Assembly (NCBI RefSeq): GCF_002794255.1
Contig: NZ_PGGW01000065.1
Span: 1-64,000, forward strand
Origin: Streptomyces carminius
Lineage (GTDB): Bacteria > Actinomycetota > Actinomycetes > Streptomycetales > Streptomycetaceae
Length of the DNA: 64,000 nucleotides
Direction of reading: 5' to 3'
Below the pieces are notes generated by a model, which had not been told where the DNA came from, searched no databases, and saw only the letters and a list, made by a program, of their open reading frames with translations. A program made the position numbers and the translations under genes. Positions 53,576-62,323 of this stretch are shown here, in pieces. Position 1 is the stretch's first letter. Each line of letters starts with the position of its first letter.

Positions 53576-54941
53576 GGGTGACCTCCCGCCGTACGGGTGC
53601 GGCCGGGGCGGCACCGGACCGCCCGCGCCGCGGCCGGAGGGCCAGGACCATCGGTACGCACAGCGCGTAGTAGCACAGGAAGGCGACGAAGGCCGGCTCC
53701 CCGGACCCGGATCCGTCGCCGTACGCGGCGCGGAACGCCAGGTTGACGGCCACCCCGCCGAGCGTGCCGACCGCCCCGGCGACGGCGATCGCGGCACCGG
53801 CGAGCCGGCGCGCCTCGGCGAAGGCAGTGGCCGCGTCGTGCCCGGCGGTGACGGCCTCCTCGGCACGCCGGGCGAAGGCCACCGGGATCATCTTGTACGT
53901 CGAGCCGTTGCCGAGCCCGCTGAGCACGAACAGCGCCGTGAAGCCGGCCGTGAACAGGGGCAGGGAGTTCTGTCCGGCGGCCACCAGCAGCACCACGGTG
54001 CCCGCCGCCATCCCGGCGAAGTTCCACAGGGTCACCCGGCCCGCGCCGAAGCGGTCCGCGAGCCAGCCGCCCAGCGGGCGGGAGAGCGAGCCCAGCAGCG
54101 GCCCCAGGAAGGTGTGGCCGGCCGCCTCCAGGGGGGTGGCGCCGAACTGGGTCTGCAGCACCAGGCCGAAGGCGAAGCCGTAGCCGATGAAGGAACCGAA
54201 GGTGCCGACGTACAGCAGTGAGATCCACCAGGTGTCGGCGCACGCGACGGCCCGGCGCAGGGTGCCGGGGCCGGCGCGCACGGCGTCCACGTTGTCCATC
54301 TTCCACGCGGCCAGCAGCGCGGCCAGGGCGATCAGCGGCAGGTAGGCCGCCACCACGTACGACGGGTGGGTGTCGCCCGCCGTGGCGATGACCAGCAGCC
54401 CGACGAGCTGGACCGCGGCGACCCCCAGGTTGCCGCCTCCCGCGTTGAGCCCGAGGGCCCAGCCCTGGTGCCGCCGAGGGAAGAACGCGGCGATGTTGGT
54501 CATCGAGGAGGCGAAGTTGCCGCCGCCGACCCCGGCCGCCGCGCCGATCAGCAGGAACACCCACAGCGGGGTGCCCGGCCGCCGCACGGCCCACAGCGTC
54601 AGCAGGGTGGGCACGAACAGCACCAGGCAGGAGAACACGGTCCAGTTCCGGCCGCCGAACCGGGTCACCGCCCGGCTGTACGGCAGCCGCAGCGCCGCGC
54701 CGACCAGGGTCGGGACCACCACCAGCAGGAACTTCTCGTCCGGACCGAAGGCGAAGCCGATCTCCGGGGACAGGAACAGCACCAGGACCGACCACATCGT
54801 CCACACCGAGAACCCGATGTGCTCGGCGAGGACCGACAGGGCCAGATTGCGCAGGGCGACGCGCCGGCCGCCCCGCCGCCACGCTTCCTCGTCCTCCGGA
54901 TCCCAGCCGGTGAGCCAGCGGGAGGTGCGTCGTACGGTCAC
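53568..54941 (-). CDS. narK: NarK-type nitrate/nitrite transporter
   Basis: About 457 residues with 12 predicted helices. Both nitrate-signature regions are present: GGGNFASSMTNIAAFFP in TM5 and GLGNGSTYKMIP in TM11, with conserved Arg-bearing helices. GTG 54941 is favoured; an in-frame GTG at 55019 would add 26 Pro/Arg-rich residues. It imports nitrate and may export nitrite. First gene of the narK-reductase-electron-transfer operon, 115 bp downstream of the adenylating ligase on the same strand. Confidence 0.9.
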   Translation of the reverse strand: MTVRRTSRWLTGWDPEDEEAWRRGGRRVALRNLALSVLAEHIGFSVWTMWSVLVLFLSPEIGFAFGPDEKFLLVVVPTLVGAALRLPYSRAVTRFGGRNWTVFSCLVLFVPTLLTLWAVRRPGTPLWVFLLIGAAAGVGGGNFASSMTNIAAFFPRRHQGWALGLNAGGGNLGVAAVQLVGLLVIATAGDTHPSYVVAAYLPLIALAALLAAWKMDNVDAVRAGPGTLRRAVACADTWWISLLYVGTFGSFIGYGFAFGLVLQTQFGATPLEAAGHTFLGPLLGSLSRPLGGWLADRFGAGRVTLWNFAGMAAGTVVLLVAAGQNSLPLFTAGFTALFVLSGLGNGSTYKMIPVAFARRAEEAVTAGHDAATAFAEARRLAGAAIAVAGAVGTLGGVAVNLAFRAAYGDGSGSGEPAFVAFLCYYALCVPMVLALRPRRGRSGAAPAAPVRREVTRV

Positions 54942-55056
54942 GGCCGCACCACCCGGAGCGGCGGGAGGCCGCCGGACCCGCACGGCGGCAGGTCCCGGCG
55001 GACTCCCCTCGCGGTCCACCGCGCACCGGGCCGGCGGACCACACGGCGGACGCGGC

Positions 55057-56628
55057 TCACGCCCGATCGCCTCCCGCGGTCAGCAGGCGGGCGAGCTCGA
55101 GCCGCTTGATCTTCGTCGTGGCGGTCTGCGGCAGGTCCTCCAGCCGCCAGTGGACGGGCTCGGCCATCGCCGGCAGACCCACCGTGGCGGCCTGCCAGGC
55201 GACCGGGTCCAGCGGCTTGTCGTCCCGGGTGCACACCACGGGCACGGGGCGGCGGTCGGCGTCGGGGACGATGATGACCTCCACCAGCTCCGGCAGCCGC
55301 GCGAAGAGCTTGTCCTCGATCTCCAGCGTGCTGTCGACGCCGGGAATCCGGTCGACCTCGCGGTCCAGCAGGTGCAGACAGCCCCACCTGGTGCGGTAGC
55401 CCAGATCGCCCATGCGCCACCAGCCGTCGTTGACCTGCTTCTTCCAGCGCTCGTGCTCCCCGAGGTAGGTGACGATCCGCCCGTCGCTGCGGACCTCGAT
55501 GTACCCGGGGTTCTCCTTGGTGGGCGGCTTGCCGTCGCGGCTGACCACCCGCACGTCCGTCATGCCGGGGAAGGGGGCGCCCACGCACCGGCCGTCGGCT
55601 TCGGCGCCGCGCCTGCGGGTGTAGGTGCGGGCCGCGATCGGGCCGACCTCGCTCTGCCCGTACGCCTGGGCGAACAGCGGCATCCGGCGCCGCGAGGCGC
55701 CCAGCAGCCGGTGCACCGTCCGGGGGTGGATGGCGTCGAAGGTGCTGGAGAAGTACTTCACGTTGGCCAGCGGCTCGCGCGGGTCGTCGGCCAGCACCTC
55801 CCAGCGCAGGAAGGTGTTGGGGTGCGCCTCGATCAGCCCCGGCGGGCACTGGGCGAACAGCGTGCCCACGCTCTCCGGGTCGTCGTCCCGCAGGATGAGC
55901 AGCGGGTGCCCCTGGAGCACCGAGATGGGCATGGCGGTGAACATCCGCGAGTGCACGAAGGACACGTGGATCGCGACCGGCTCGCGCCTGCGGACGGCGG
56001 AGAGGACCACGGTCGCCTGCGGCCGGTAGCGGGACTGGAAGGTGAAACCGGTGTGGACGGCCAGCTTCGGCGTGCCGGTGGTCCCGGAGGTGTGCGTGAT
56101 CAGGGTCGGATGGTCCGGCGCCATCCGCACCGGGGAGACCCGCCGGACGCCGGCGAACTCCGCGAGCGGGGTGGCCCGCGGGTGGTCGCCGGAGGTCAGG
56201 AGCACCCGCTCGGACAGCTCGAAGACCTTCTCCGGCAGTTCGCCGTCCAGCTTGGCCTGGTCGGTCACCAGGTACGGCCGGTTCACGCGGCGCACCAGCT
56301 CGGCGACGGTCCCGCCGTCCAGCTTGGGCGACAGCAGCGCGGGGATCGCGCCGATCCGCGCCGCGGCACAGGCCAGCAGGGAGATGTCGAAACCGTCGGT
56401 CTTGTGGACCACGACGTACTCGCCGGGCCGGATCCCGGCGGCCCACAGCCGGGACGCGAAGTCGTCGACCAGATCGGCGACCTCGGTCAGGGTCAGCCGG
56501 CGGCCGCGCTCGGGGGCGATGTCGAGATCGTGGTCGAGGATCACCGGGCTCGCCGGGTGGCGCGCCGCCGCCCGGTCGAAGAGAGTGCCCAGTCGGATTC
56601 CCCGGTTTCCTATACGCTGCAGAAGCAT
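55057..56628 (-). CDS. ANL-superfamily adenylate-forming ligase
   Basis: 523 residues. Adenylation motifs: ITHTSGTTGTPK (P-loop, about 193-204), AYGQSE (A5), GWWRMGDLGYR (A7/A8) and catalytic Lys in TATTKIKR near the end. The N-terminus RLGTLFDRAA and LACAAARIGAIPALLSPKL fit acyl-CoA synthetase-like stand-alone ligases of Streptomyces. It should activate a carboxylate as its AMP ester. A more unusual possibility is nitrite activation by CreM-type ligases, which use ATP and nitrite to diazotise aromatic amines. No carrier protein is nearby, so CoA or direct transfer is likely. Confidence 0.88.
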   Translation of the reverse strand: MLLQRIGNRGIRLGTLFDRAAARHPASPVILDHDLDIAPERGRRLTLTEVADLVDDFASRLWAAGIRPGEYVVVHKTDGFDISLLACAAARIGAIPALLSPKLDGGTVAELVRRVNRPYLVTDQAKLDGELPEKVFELSERVLLTSGDHPRATPLAEFAGVRRVSPVRMAPDHPTLITHTSGTTGTPKLAVHTGFTFQSRYRPQATVVLSAVRRREPVAIHVSFVHSRMFTAMPISVLQGHPLLILRDDDPESVGTLFAQCPPGLIEAHPNTFLRWEVLADDPREPLANVKYFSSTFDAIHPRTVHRLLGASRRRMPLFAQAYGQSEVGPIAARTYTRRRGAEADGRCVGAPFPGMTDVRVVSRDGKPPTKENPGYIEVRSDGRIVTYLGEHERWKKQVNDGWWRMGDLGYRTRWGCLHLLDREVDRIPGVDSTLEIEDKLFARLPELVEVIIVPDADRRPVPVVCTRDDKPLDPVAWQAATVGLPAMAEPVHWRLEDLPQTATTKIKRLELARLLTAGGDRA

Positions 56629-56665
56629 TTTTCGCTCTCTCGTGCGTCCGGCGGGAGTTTCCTTC

Positions 56666-57208
56666 TCACTGCTTCTCGATGACGCCCTTGATGCGCTTGA
56701 GGGTCTCGTCGAGATCCTTTTCGAGCTTCTCCGTCCAGTCCTGGACGAACTTCTTGCGGTCCGTCTCGTCCAGGTCGGCCACTATCTTGTGAATTCCGGC
56801 GGTGGCCCGGCCCATGCGGAAATGGTGGGTCAGTACGCAGCCGCCGGCCGCGGGCGCCATGTCGAAGCCCCAGACGCTCTCCTGGTCCTCGCGGGCGTGC
56901 GAGAGCATCATCCAGCGGAAGGTACGGCCCGGCTCGGCCGCCACCACCCTGGCCTCGGTGTACCAGGTGCCGCGGACCAGCGGCGCCCAGCCGACCACGT
57001 CCTCGCCGCGGAGGTTCTCGCCGCGGAAGACGGCCCCCACCGTGCGGGGTTCGCCGGAAATCCACTCACCGCCCCGGCATTCCGGGCTCCATTCACCGCT
57101 GCGGCCGAGATCGCTGACGACCTCGTAGACCTCCAGCGGTGAGGCGGGCACATGGATATCGGCGCGGAGTTCGAAAAGAGGAGAGGTGTCGATGATTGAT
57201 TCGCTCAT
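56666..57208 (-). CDS. SRPBCC (START-like) family protein
   Basis: About 180 residues with the polyketide-cyclase/START-like fold: ADIHVPASPLEVYEVVSD at the N-terminus, then SGEWSPEC, alternating strands and a long C-terminal helix rich in Lys and Glu. Such proteins bind hydrophobic or aromatic ligands and in clusters can assist cyclisation or carry intermediates. ATG 57208 (MSESIIDTS) is the best start; ribosome site weak. It lies 37 bp upstream of the ligase gene and is probably co-transcribed. Confidence 0.8.
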   Translation of the reverse strand: MSESIIDTSPLFELRADIHVPASPLEVYEVVSDLGRSGEWSPECRGGEWISGEPRTVGAVFRGENLRGEDVVGWAPLVRGTWYTEARVVAAEPGRTFRWMMLSHAREDQESVWGFDMAPAAGGCVLTHHFRMGRATAGIHKIVADLDETDRKKFVQDWTEKLEKDLDETLKRIKGVIEKQ

Positions 57209-57277
57209 GCTGAAAATGCTGCGAGAATCACCGGGGCCGGTCAACGGGCGCCGTAATGGTCCGTCAAGTCGTCATCC

Positions 57278-58264
57278 TCAGTCCTCCGCCCCGGTCACGC
57301 GGAGAACGATTTTCCCGCGCACCGCGCCCGTCTCCAGCCGGCGGTGCGCCTCGGCGGCGGCGCTCAGCGGAAGCGGCTCGACGGCCGGCGGGCGCAGCGC
57401 CCCCTCGGCGAGCAGCCGGTTGATCGCCGCGGCCGCGTCCGCCAGTTCGGTGACCGTGGCCTGGGAGATGGCGAAACCGACGACCGAGCAGTCCTTGAGG
57501 TAGAGCGGCCCGGCGGGCAGCACCGGCCGGGTCCGCATTCCGGCCAGGAGCACCACCCGCCCGCGCCGCGCCAGCAGGTCGACCGCGCCCTCCAGGTCGT
57601 TCCCGGCGGAGGTGTCGACGTAGAGGTCCGCGCCGTGCGGGCACGCCTCCCGCAGGCGCTTGAGGACGCCGGGGTCCCGGCGGTCGACCACCTCGACGGC
57701 GCCCAGCGCCCGGCAGCGCTCCGCGTCCCGGGCGCTCGCCGTGGCCACGACCCGGGCACCGGCCCGCGCGGCCATCGTGACCAGGGCACCGCCCACGTTG
57801 CCGGCGCCGCCGATGACGACGACGGTCTCCCCGGCACGCAGTCGGCCGTGGGTGAACAGCGCCAGATGGGCGGTGGCGGCGGGATGGGCCACGGCCACCG
57901 CGGCGACGGGATCCACTCCCGGGGGCAGGTGGTAGAGCCGGTCCGCCGGTACGACCACCTGCTCGGCGGCGGCGCCCTGCCGCCCGGCGTGGCCCAGGCT
58001 GTTGCACCACACGCGGTCGCCGGCCGCGAACCCGGGCGCGCCGGGGGACGCGGCGGCCACCGTGCCGACCAGGTCGCGGCCGATCACGAAGGGAAAGGCC
58101 ACCGGGGTGCGCCACGCTCCGGAGCGCACGAAGGTGTCCACATGGTTGACGGCCGTGACCTCCACGTTCACCAGAACGTCGGTCGGGCCCGGCCGGGGGG
58201 TGGGCAGTTCGCCGTGGCGGATGACGTCCGGCCCACCGAGTTCCTCGATGTAGGCAGCACGCAT
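57278..58264 (-). CDS. quinone oxidoreductase-like MDR alcohol dehydrogenase
   Basis: 328 residues, medium-chain dehydrogenase/reductase of the zeta-crystallin kind: no structural-zinc Cys cluster, GRDLVGTV, a nucleotide-binding VIGGAGNVGGALV and a C-terminal HRRLETGAVRGKIVLRV typical of quinone oxidoreductases. It reduces a C=C or C=O bond with NADPH. First gene of the ADH-SRPBCC-ligase set; the likely right edge of the metabolite locus, as the neighbour (CorA) is divergent and housekeeping. Confidence 0.88.
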   Translation of the reverse strand: MRAAYIEELGGPDVIRHGELPTPRPGPTDVLVNVEVTAVNHVDTFVRSGAWRTPVAFPFVIGRDLVGTVAAASPGAPGFAAGDRVWCNSLGHAGRQGAAAEQVVVPADRLYHLPPGVDPVAAVAVAHPAATAHLALFTHGRLRAGETVVVIGGAGNVGGALVTMAARAGARVVATASARDAERCRALGAVEVVDRRDPGVLKRLREACPHGADLYVDTSAGNDLEGAVDLLARRGRVVLLAGMRTRPVLPAGPLYLKDCSVVGFAISQATVTELADAAAAINRLLAEGALRPPAVEPLPLSAAAEAHRRLETGAVRGKIVLRVTGAED

Positions 58265-58367
58265 GGCTCGGATTCTGGCAGCCCGCCGCCCCGGCCGTCG
58301 CCCCGTGCCGCAGGTGTCTGTCAGGTCGGCCAGGCATGAATCCGGCCCGCCGAAGCATCCGGGTGAC

Positions 58368-59360
58368 ATGGAGTGTGTGATTTACCGGGAGGGATCCGGT
58401 GAGGCCCGGGAGGTCGACTGCGGGCAGGCCGCCGACGCGGGGCAGGCGGTGCTGGAGAACCTGCGGGACCTGGCCGGCGAGGAGTTCGGGTGGGTGCGCC
58501 TCGACGCCCCCTCCGAACGCGACATGGACCGGCTCACCGAGGGTCTGGGGCTGCATCCGCTGGCGGTCGAGGACGCCGTCCAGGCCCACCAGCGCCCCAA
58601 GTGGGAGCGGTACGGCGAACTGCTGGCGGTGGCGCTGAAGACGCTGTGGTACCTGCCGGAGGAGGTCGAGGTGGAGACGGGGGAGATGATGCTCTTCCTC
58701 GGTCCCCGCTTCGTGGTGACGGTCCGGCACGGCGGGGCCGATCCGGCCGCCGAGGCCGCCCGTCGGCTGGCGGCCGACCCCACGACACTGCGCTTCGGGC
58801 CCGCCGCGGTCCTGCACGCCGTCCTGGACGTGGTGGTGGACGCCTACAGTGACGCCGCCGACAAGGTGCGGAGGGAACTCACCGGGTTGGAGCGGTGCGT
58901 CTTCTCCCCCTCGCGCGACGACGTCACCGAGGACATCTACTCGCTCAAACGGGAAGTGCTGGAGTTCCGCGACGCCGTCCAGCCCCTGGTCCCGGTGGTG
59001 CGGGAGCTGTTCGACGGCCCGCACGTCCGGTGGCCCGAGGACCTCCAGCCGTACCTGCGCGACGTGGCCGACCACCTGTACCGCACCGACATCGAGGTCC
59101 GCTCGCTGGACGAGCTGCTCAACTCCGTGCTCGACGCCCAGCTCGCCCGCGTGGGCACCTGGCAGAACGACGACATGCGCCGGATCTCCGCATGGGCCGC
59201 GATCCTGGCCATCCCCACCATGATCGCCGGTGTGTACGGCATGAACTTCCAGCACATGCCCGAACTGGGCTGGGCGTACGGCTATCCGCTCGCCGTGGGC
59301 GGCATGGCCCTCCTCTCGGGCTTCCTGTACCGGGCCTTCCGCCGCAGCGGATGGTTGTAA
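58368..59360 (+). CDS. corA: CorA-type magnesium/cobalt transporter
   Basis: 330 residues: a large cytosolic N-terminal domain (to about 265) and two C-terminal membrane helices joined by the signature YGMNF, the selectivity motif of CorA channels. The long helix before TM1 is rich in charged residues. It conducts Mg2+ or Co2+ as a pentamer. The ATG at 58368 follows GGGTGA. Divergent from the alcohol dehydrogenase. Confidence 0.93.
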   Translation: MECVIYREGSGEAREVDCGQAADAGQAVLENLRDLAGEEFGWVRLDAPSERDMDRLTEGLGLHPLAVEDAVQAHQRPKWERYGELLAVALKTLWYLPEEVEVETGEMMLFLGPRFVVTVRHGGADPAAEAARRLAADPTTLRFGPAAVLHAVLDVVVDAYSDAADKVRRELTGLERCVFSPSRDDVTEDIYSLKREVLEFRDAVQPLVPVVRELFDGPHVRWPEDLQPYLRDVADHLYRTDIEVRSLDELLNSVLDAQLARVGTWQNDDMRRISAWAAILAIPTMIAGVYGMNFQHMPELGWAYGYPLAVGGMALLSGFLYRAFRRSGWL

Positions 59361-59434
59361 CGGCGAGGTCACGACAGGGTTTCAGCCGGAGGCGCGAGGC
59401 AACGCGACGCACGTAACGCCCTTTTCGGAATGGA

Positions 59435-59650
59435 GTGTCCGTGGTTGTCGCAGCCTTCGTCATACCTCCCCTGATGTTGTGCGTCCTGGTCGCCCTGGGG
59501 CGCTACGAGGAACACATGCTCGGCGGTGACCCGGGGGCGCCGCGGCACGCCTCGCGCAGGCGCCATCTGCGTGCCGTGCCCGACGAGCCCGCCCCGGCGC
59601 CCGCCCCGGCGGCCTCCTCCGCGGCGGAGCGGACCGGGCGCGCGGCCTGA
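59435..59650 (+). CDS. small membrane protein, hypothetical
   Basis: 71 residues, GTG start. One N-terminal helix (AAFVIPPLMLCVLVAL), then an Arg-rich and Pro/Ala-rich cytosolic tail (PAPAPAPAAS). Similar one-helix proteins are common in Streptomyces but have no known role. It follows CorA by 74 bp. Confidence 0.55.
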   Translation: MSVVVAAFVIPPLMLCVLVALGRYEEHMLGGDPGAPRHASRRRHLRAVPDEPAPAPAPAASSAAERTGRAA

Positions 59651-59722
59651 GGGCACCGGGCGCCGGGCCGTACCCGCCCAGGCGGACGTATGGGACGAAG
59701 CGCCGGGGGCAGTCGTTCCTCC

Positions 59723-60121
59723 ATGGGAACGCTGAGCCGCTGGGAACAGAGGATGGAACGCTGGGAGCGGGCGCTGCTCGACAGGATCCTCCGCCGGGAG
59801 CCGGCCGAGGCCGAACTGCTCACCGCCCTGCGCCGGGAGTGCGACGCCCGGGCCGTGGTGTGCAGTCACAGCCGGGTGGTGGCCCCCAATCTCTACGAGG
59901 TGGAGCTCCCCGAGGGCGTCTCCGGGGAACTGGCACGGCACGGCGGCCAGGTCCTGGCCGAGAACCTGGCGCGCTACGGGGAGCGCAAGGGCTACGAGTG
60001 GGCCGGCCCGCTCACCGTCCGCGTCGTCACCACCTCCGAACCGCTGCCCAACGGCCGCTACCGCGTCACCAGCGCCGCCGCACCCAACGTCAGCGCCGCC
60101 GCGTTCCCCGCCCACGACTAG
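59723..60121 (+). CDS. DUF3662 (FhaA N-terminal-like) protein without FHA domain
   Basis: 132 residues if started at ATG 59723, which gives the usual MGTLSRWEQRMERW opening of this domain; ATG 59690 adds 11 residues and is the other choice. The body (LLTALRRECDARAVV, APNLYEVELPEG) matches the N-terminal domain of FhaA, a protein of the cell-wall/PknA-PknB signalling locus. The phosphothreonine-binding FHA half is absent, so this is a stand-alone copy. Function unknown. Confidence 0.7.
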   Translation: MGTLSRWEQRMERWERALLDRILRREPAEAELLTALRRECDARAVVCSHSRVVAPNLYEVELPEGVSGELARHGGQVLAENLARYGERKGYEWAGPLTVRVVTTSEPLPNGRYRVTSAAAPNVSAAAFPAHD

Positions 60122-60207
60122 CGGGGACGGGCCCGGATGTACGCGGGCGGACGCGGACCGGCACGGACGGGACCGGTTCCCCCTCCCGGGCCGCACGGCC
60201 CGCGGCC

Positions 60208-60579
60208 TCACCGCCCGCCGGCGGCCTCCGCGCCCGGCACCAGCGCCGGATGGGCCTCGCGCAGCCGGTCGGGTGCGGCCTGCCGCCAGGAGTCGACGAC
60301 CACATCGCGCAGTTCGGCCAGATCCTCCAGGGCCGCCAGCCGTACCCGCACCCAGGCGGAGGACGCCTCGTGCGGCGGCACCCAGAACTTCTCCGGCTCG
60401 GCCGCCATCAGCTCCTCGCGCTCGTGCCGGGGGCAGCGCACCGCGATGGAGGTCTCGTCGTCCGGGACGGTGAGGTACATCCTGCCCGCCACCCGGAAGG
60501 TGGGCATGCGCCACGCCTCCTTCTCCACGGTCTCGGGAAGGGACAGCGCGATACGGCGGACGTCGTCGGCATCGATCAC
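60208..60579 (-). CDS. MmcQ/YjbR-family protein
   Basis: 123 residues, GTG start with AGGGG upstream. YjbR-like fold: VRRIALSLPETVEKEAW at the start, FRVAGRMYLTVPDDE, and the closing WVRVRLAALEDLAELRDVVVDSWR. The family has a CyaY-like fold and is often annotated as DNA-binding; its role is not known. Stands alone with a terminator of the next gene upstream. Confidence 0.85.
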   Translation of the reverse strand: MIDADDVRRIALSLPETVEKEAWRMPTFRVAGRMYLTVPDDETSIAVRCPRHEREELMAAEPEKFWVPPHEASSAWVRVRLAALEDLAELRDVVVDSWRQAAPDRLREAHPALVPGAEAAGGR

Positions 60580-60682
60580 GCCCCTACGGTAGCCAGCCCC
60601 GCGCACCGGTTCGACAGCCTCCCCGGCTTTTCCCGTCTTTCCCCCGGAGCCTCCCGTCTTCCCCGCCGCGCTCCCGGGCGCG

Positions 60683-60735
60683 CGGCTGCTCCGGCCGGTG
60701 CGGCACCGACGGCACCGCACCGGCCGGAGCAGCCG
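60683..60735 (-). terminator. long hairpin terminator
   Basis: Perfect 21-bp arms (starting CGGCTGCTCCGG) with an 11-base loop, 12 bp after the stop of the SCO4225-type gene on the minus strand. No T-run follows, as is usual for Streptomyces terminators. Confidence 0.75.
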
Positions 60736-60746
60736 GCCGCGAGGGG

Positions 60747-61076
60747 TCAGGCGTGGACGGCCCGGCCGCGCAGCCTGCGCAGCAGGGCGCTGAACAGCCA
60801 GGCGTTGACCACCGCGGCCACCGGGGTCAGCACGAAGTAGGACACCGCCGCGGCCGTTCCCTCGTCGGGGCCGAAGGTGTTGATCAGCCCGGTCGGGAGG
60901 GTGAACAGGATCGGCCATATCCCCGCGAACGAGGCGTCCTCGTGCTGGACGAAGGCCGCGTCGTAGGCCACCCACAGCAGCAGGGCGGCACAGACCGCCA
61001 GGTAGACCCGGGCGATCCAGTTGTCCGCGACGCTGTCGGCGATCCGCCGCAGGGTGCCGGGCTGGTTGTCGTTCAT
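60747..61076 (-). CDS. SCO4225-type membrane protein
   Basis: 109 residues, two or three hydrophobic helices. The sequence IARVYLAVCAALLLWVAYD then FAGIWPILFTLPT is typical of a small Streptomyces membrane family named after SCO4225, of unknown function. ATG 61076 is chosen; the upstream ATG at 61106 adds a polar HEHHERQNK stretch. Followed by a strong terminator. Confidence 0.75.
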   Translation of the reverse strand: MNDNQPGTLRRIADSVADNWIARVYLAVCAALLLWVAYDAAFVQHEDASFAGIWPILFTLPTGLINTFGPDEGTAAAVSYFVLTPVAAVVNAWLFSALLRRLRGRAVHA

Positions 61077-61243
61077 CTTGTTCTGCCTCTCGTGGTGTTC
61101 GTGCACTGGAGTCGCCGTGTCGGCGAATCACTGTGTGGCTGTGTGGTTGTGTCGATTTGTCGTCTGTCGCGGCGGGGTGCGCACCGCCGGTGGTTCCTCA
61201 GCCCGCCGGCGGCAGCACGGGCCGGTGCTGCCGGATGGCTCGT

Positions 61244-62188
61244 TCAGTCGGCGTTCAGCCGGCGCAGCGTCGGTCCGGGCTCCACCCCCAGTTCGGCCCG
61301 CAGCAGCCGACGGCACCGCTCGTACTCCCGCACCGCCTCGGCGGGGCGTCCGGCCTGCCGCAGCGAGCGCAGCAGCAGGTCCCAGCAGGACTCCCGCAGC
61401 GGCTCCCGGTCGGTCAGGGCACGCGCGGCGGCGACCGCCTGCCCCCGGCACCCCTGGGCCAGCAGCACCTCCACGTGCAGCTCCCGGCCGGTGATCCGGG
61501 CCTCCTCCAGTCGCCGGATCTCCTCGGCGGCGAAGGGGTGGTCGCCCGCCTCGGCCAGCGCGGGACCGCGCCAGAGCCGCAGCGCCCGGTCCACCTCCGC
61601 ACGGGCCGCCGCCGGCCGCCCGTCCGCCAGCAGACCGCGGGCCAGCTCCAGGGACCGCTCGAAACCGGCCGAGTCCCGGGCGGAGACGTCGGCGCGCAGC
61701 GCGTACCCGCCGGGGCCGCGGACCAGCAGCGGCTCCCGCTCCCGTGCCGCGCGGTCCGGCTCCAGCGCGGACCGCAGCCTGCTGAGGTGCGCGTGCAGCG
61801 CGGCCTGCGCCTTGGCGGGCGGACGGCCCGCCCACAGGTCCTCGCAGAGCCGGTCCGCGCCGACGAACCGCCCCTCCTCCAGCAGCAGACGGAGGAGCAG
61901 CACGCGCCGCTGCGGCGGTCCCGGGTCGACCGGGTCACCCGCCCTGCGGACCTCCAGCGGACCGAGCAGGCCGAACCACAGACCGCGGGCCCGGCCCCGC
62001 TCCCCGGCGGGGACGCCGTGCGCCGCCTCCGCACGCGCCCGGCAGACGTCCGCCGGTGCCGTGCGGTGCCGGGCGCGGACCGGCGGTGCGGAAGGCGGCG
62101 GGAGGAAGGTCCCCCGGCCGGTCCGGACCCGGGCCGACGGGCCGGACCGGCGGTGCGGAGTTGCCCCGGCGGGCTGCGGAAACGTCAT
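61244..62188 (-). CDS. small SARP-family transcriptional regulator (AfsR/DnrI type)
   Basis: About 314 residues from ATG 62188, though the first 70 are Pro/Arg-rich and the true start may be nearer LWFGLLGPLEVRR. That block opens the OmpR-like winged helix (PQRRVLLLRLLLEEGRFV), followed by a bacterial transcriptional activation domain (LWRGPALAEAGDHPF then LRSLRQAGRPAEAVREYERC). No ATPase or TPR follows, so it is a small SARP like ActII-ORF4. These activate antibiotic clusters; whether it acts on the 27-58 kb locus is unknown. Confidence 0.85.
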   Translation of the reverse strand: MTFPQPAGATPHRRSGPSARVRTGRGTFLPPPSAPPVRARHRTAPADVCRARAEAAHGVPAGERGRARGLWFGLLGPLEVRRAGDPVDPGPPQRRVLLLRLLLEEGRFVGADRLCEDLWAGRPPAKAQAALHAHLSRLRSALEPDRAAREREPLLVRGPGGYALRADVSARDSAGFERSLELARGLLADGRPAAARAEVDRALRLWRGPALAEAGDHPFAAEEIRRLEEARITGRELHVEVLLAQGCRGQAVAAARALTDREPLRESCWDLLLRSLRQAGRPAEAVREYERCRRLLRAELGVEPGPTLRRLNAD

Positions 62189-62323
62189 GTGACCAGCATC
62201 GCGGCCACTCGTGGCCCGTTCCTCGGCCGACGGCACGATAGGTGTCTCTATCCCCGGGTGGAGAAGGCCCCGTACCACCGGGGGATCCGCCCGGCGCCGC
62301 CCTGTTCGTAGGCTCGTACCGAC

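Noticed and set aside
53568-58264. Hairpins and GC-rich inverted repeats inside genes
   Set aside because: Such short complementary stretches are expected by chance at this GC content; only intergenic, long or perfect ones were kept.
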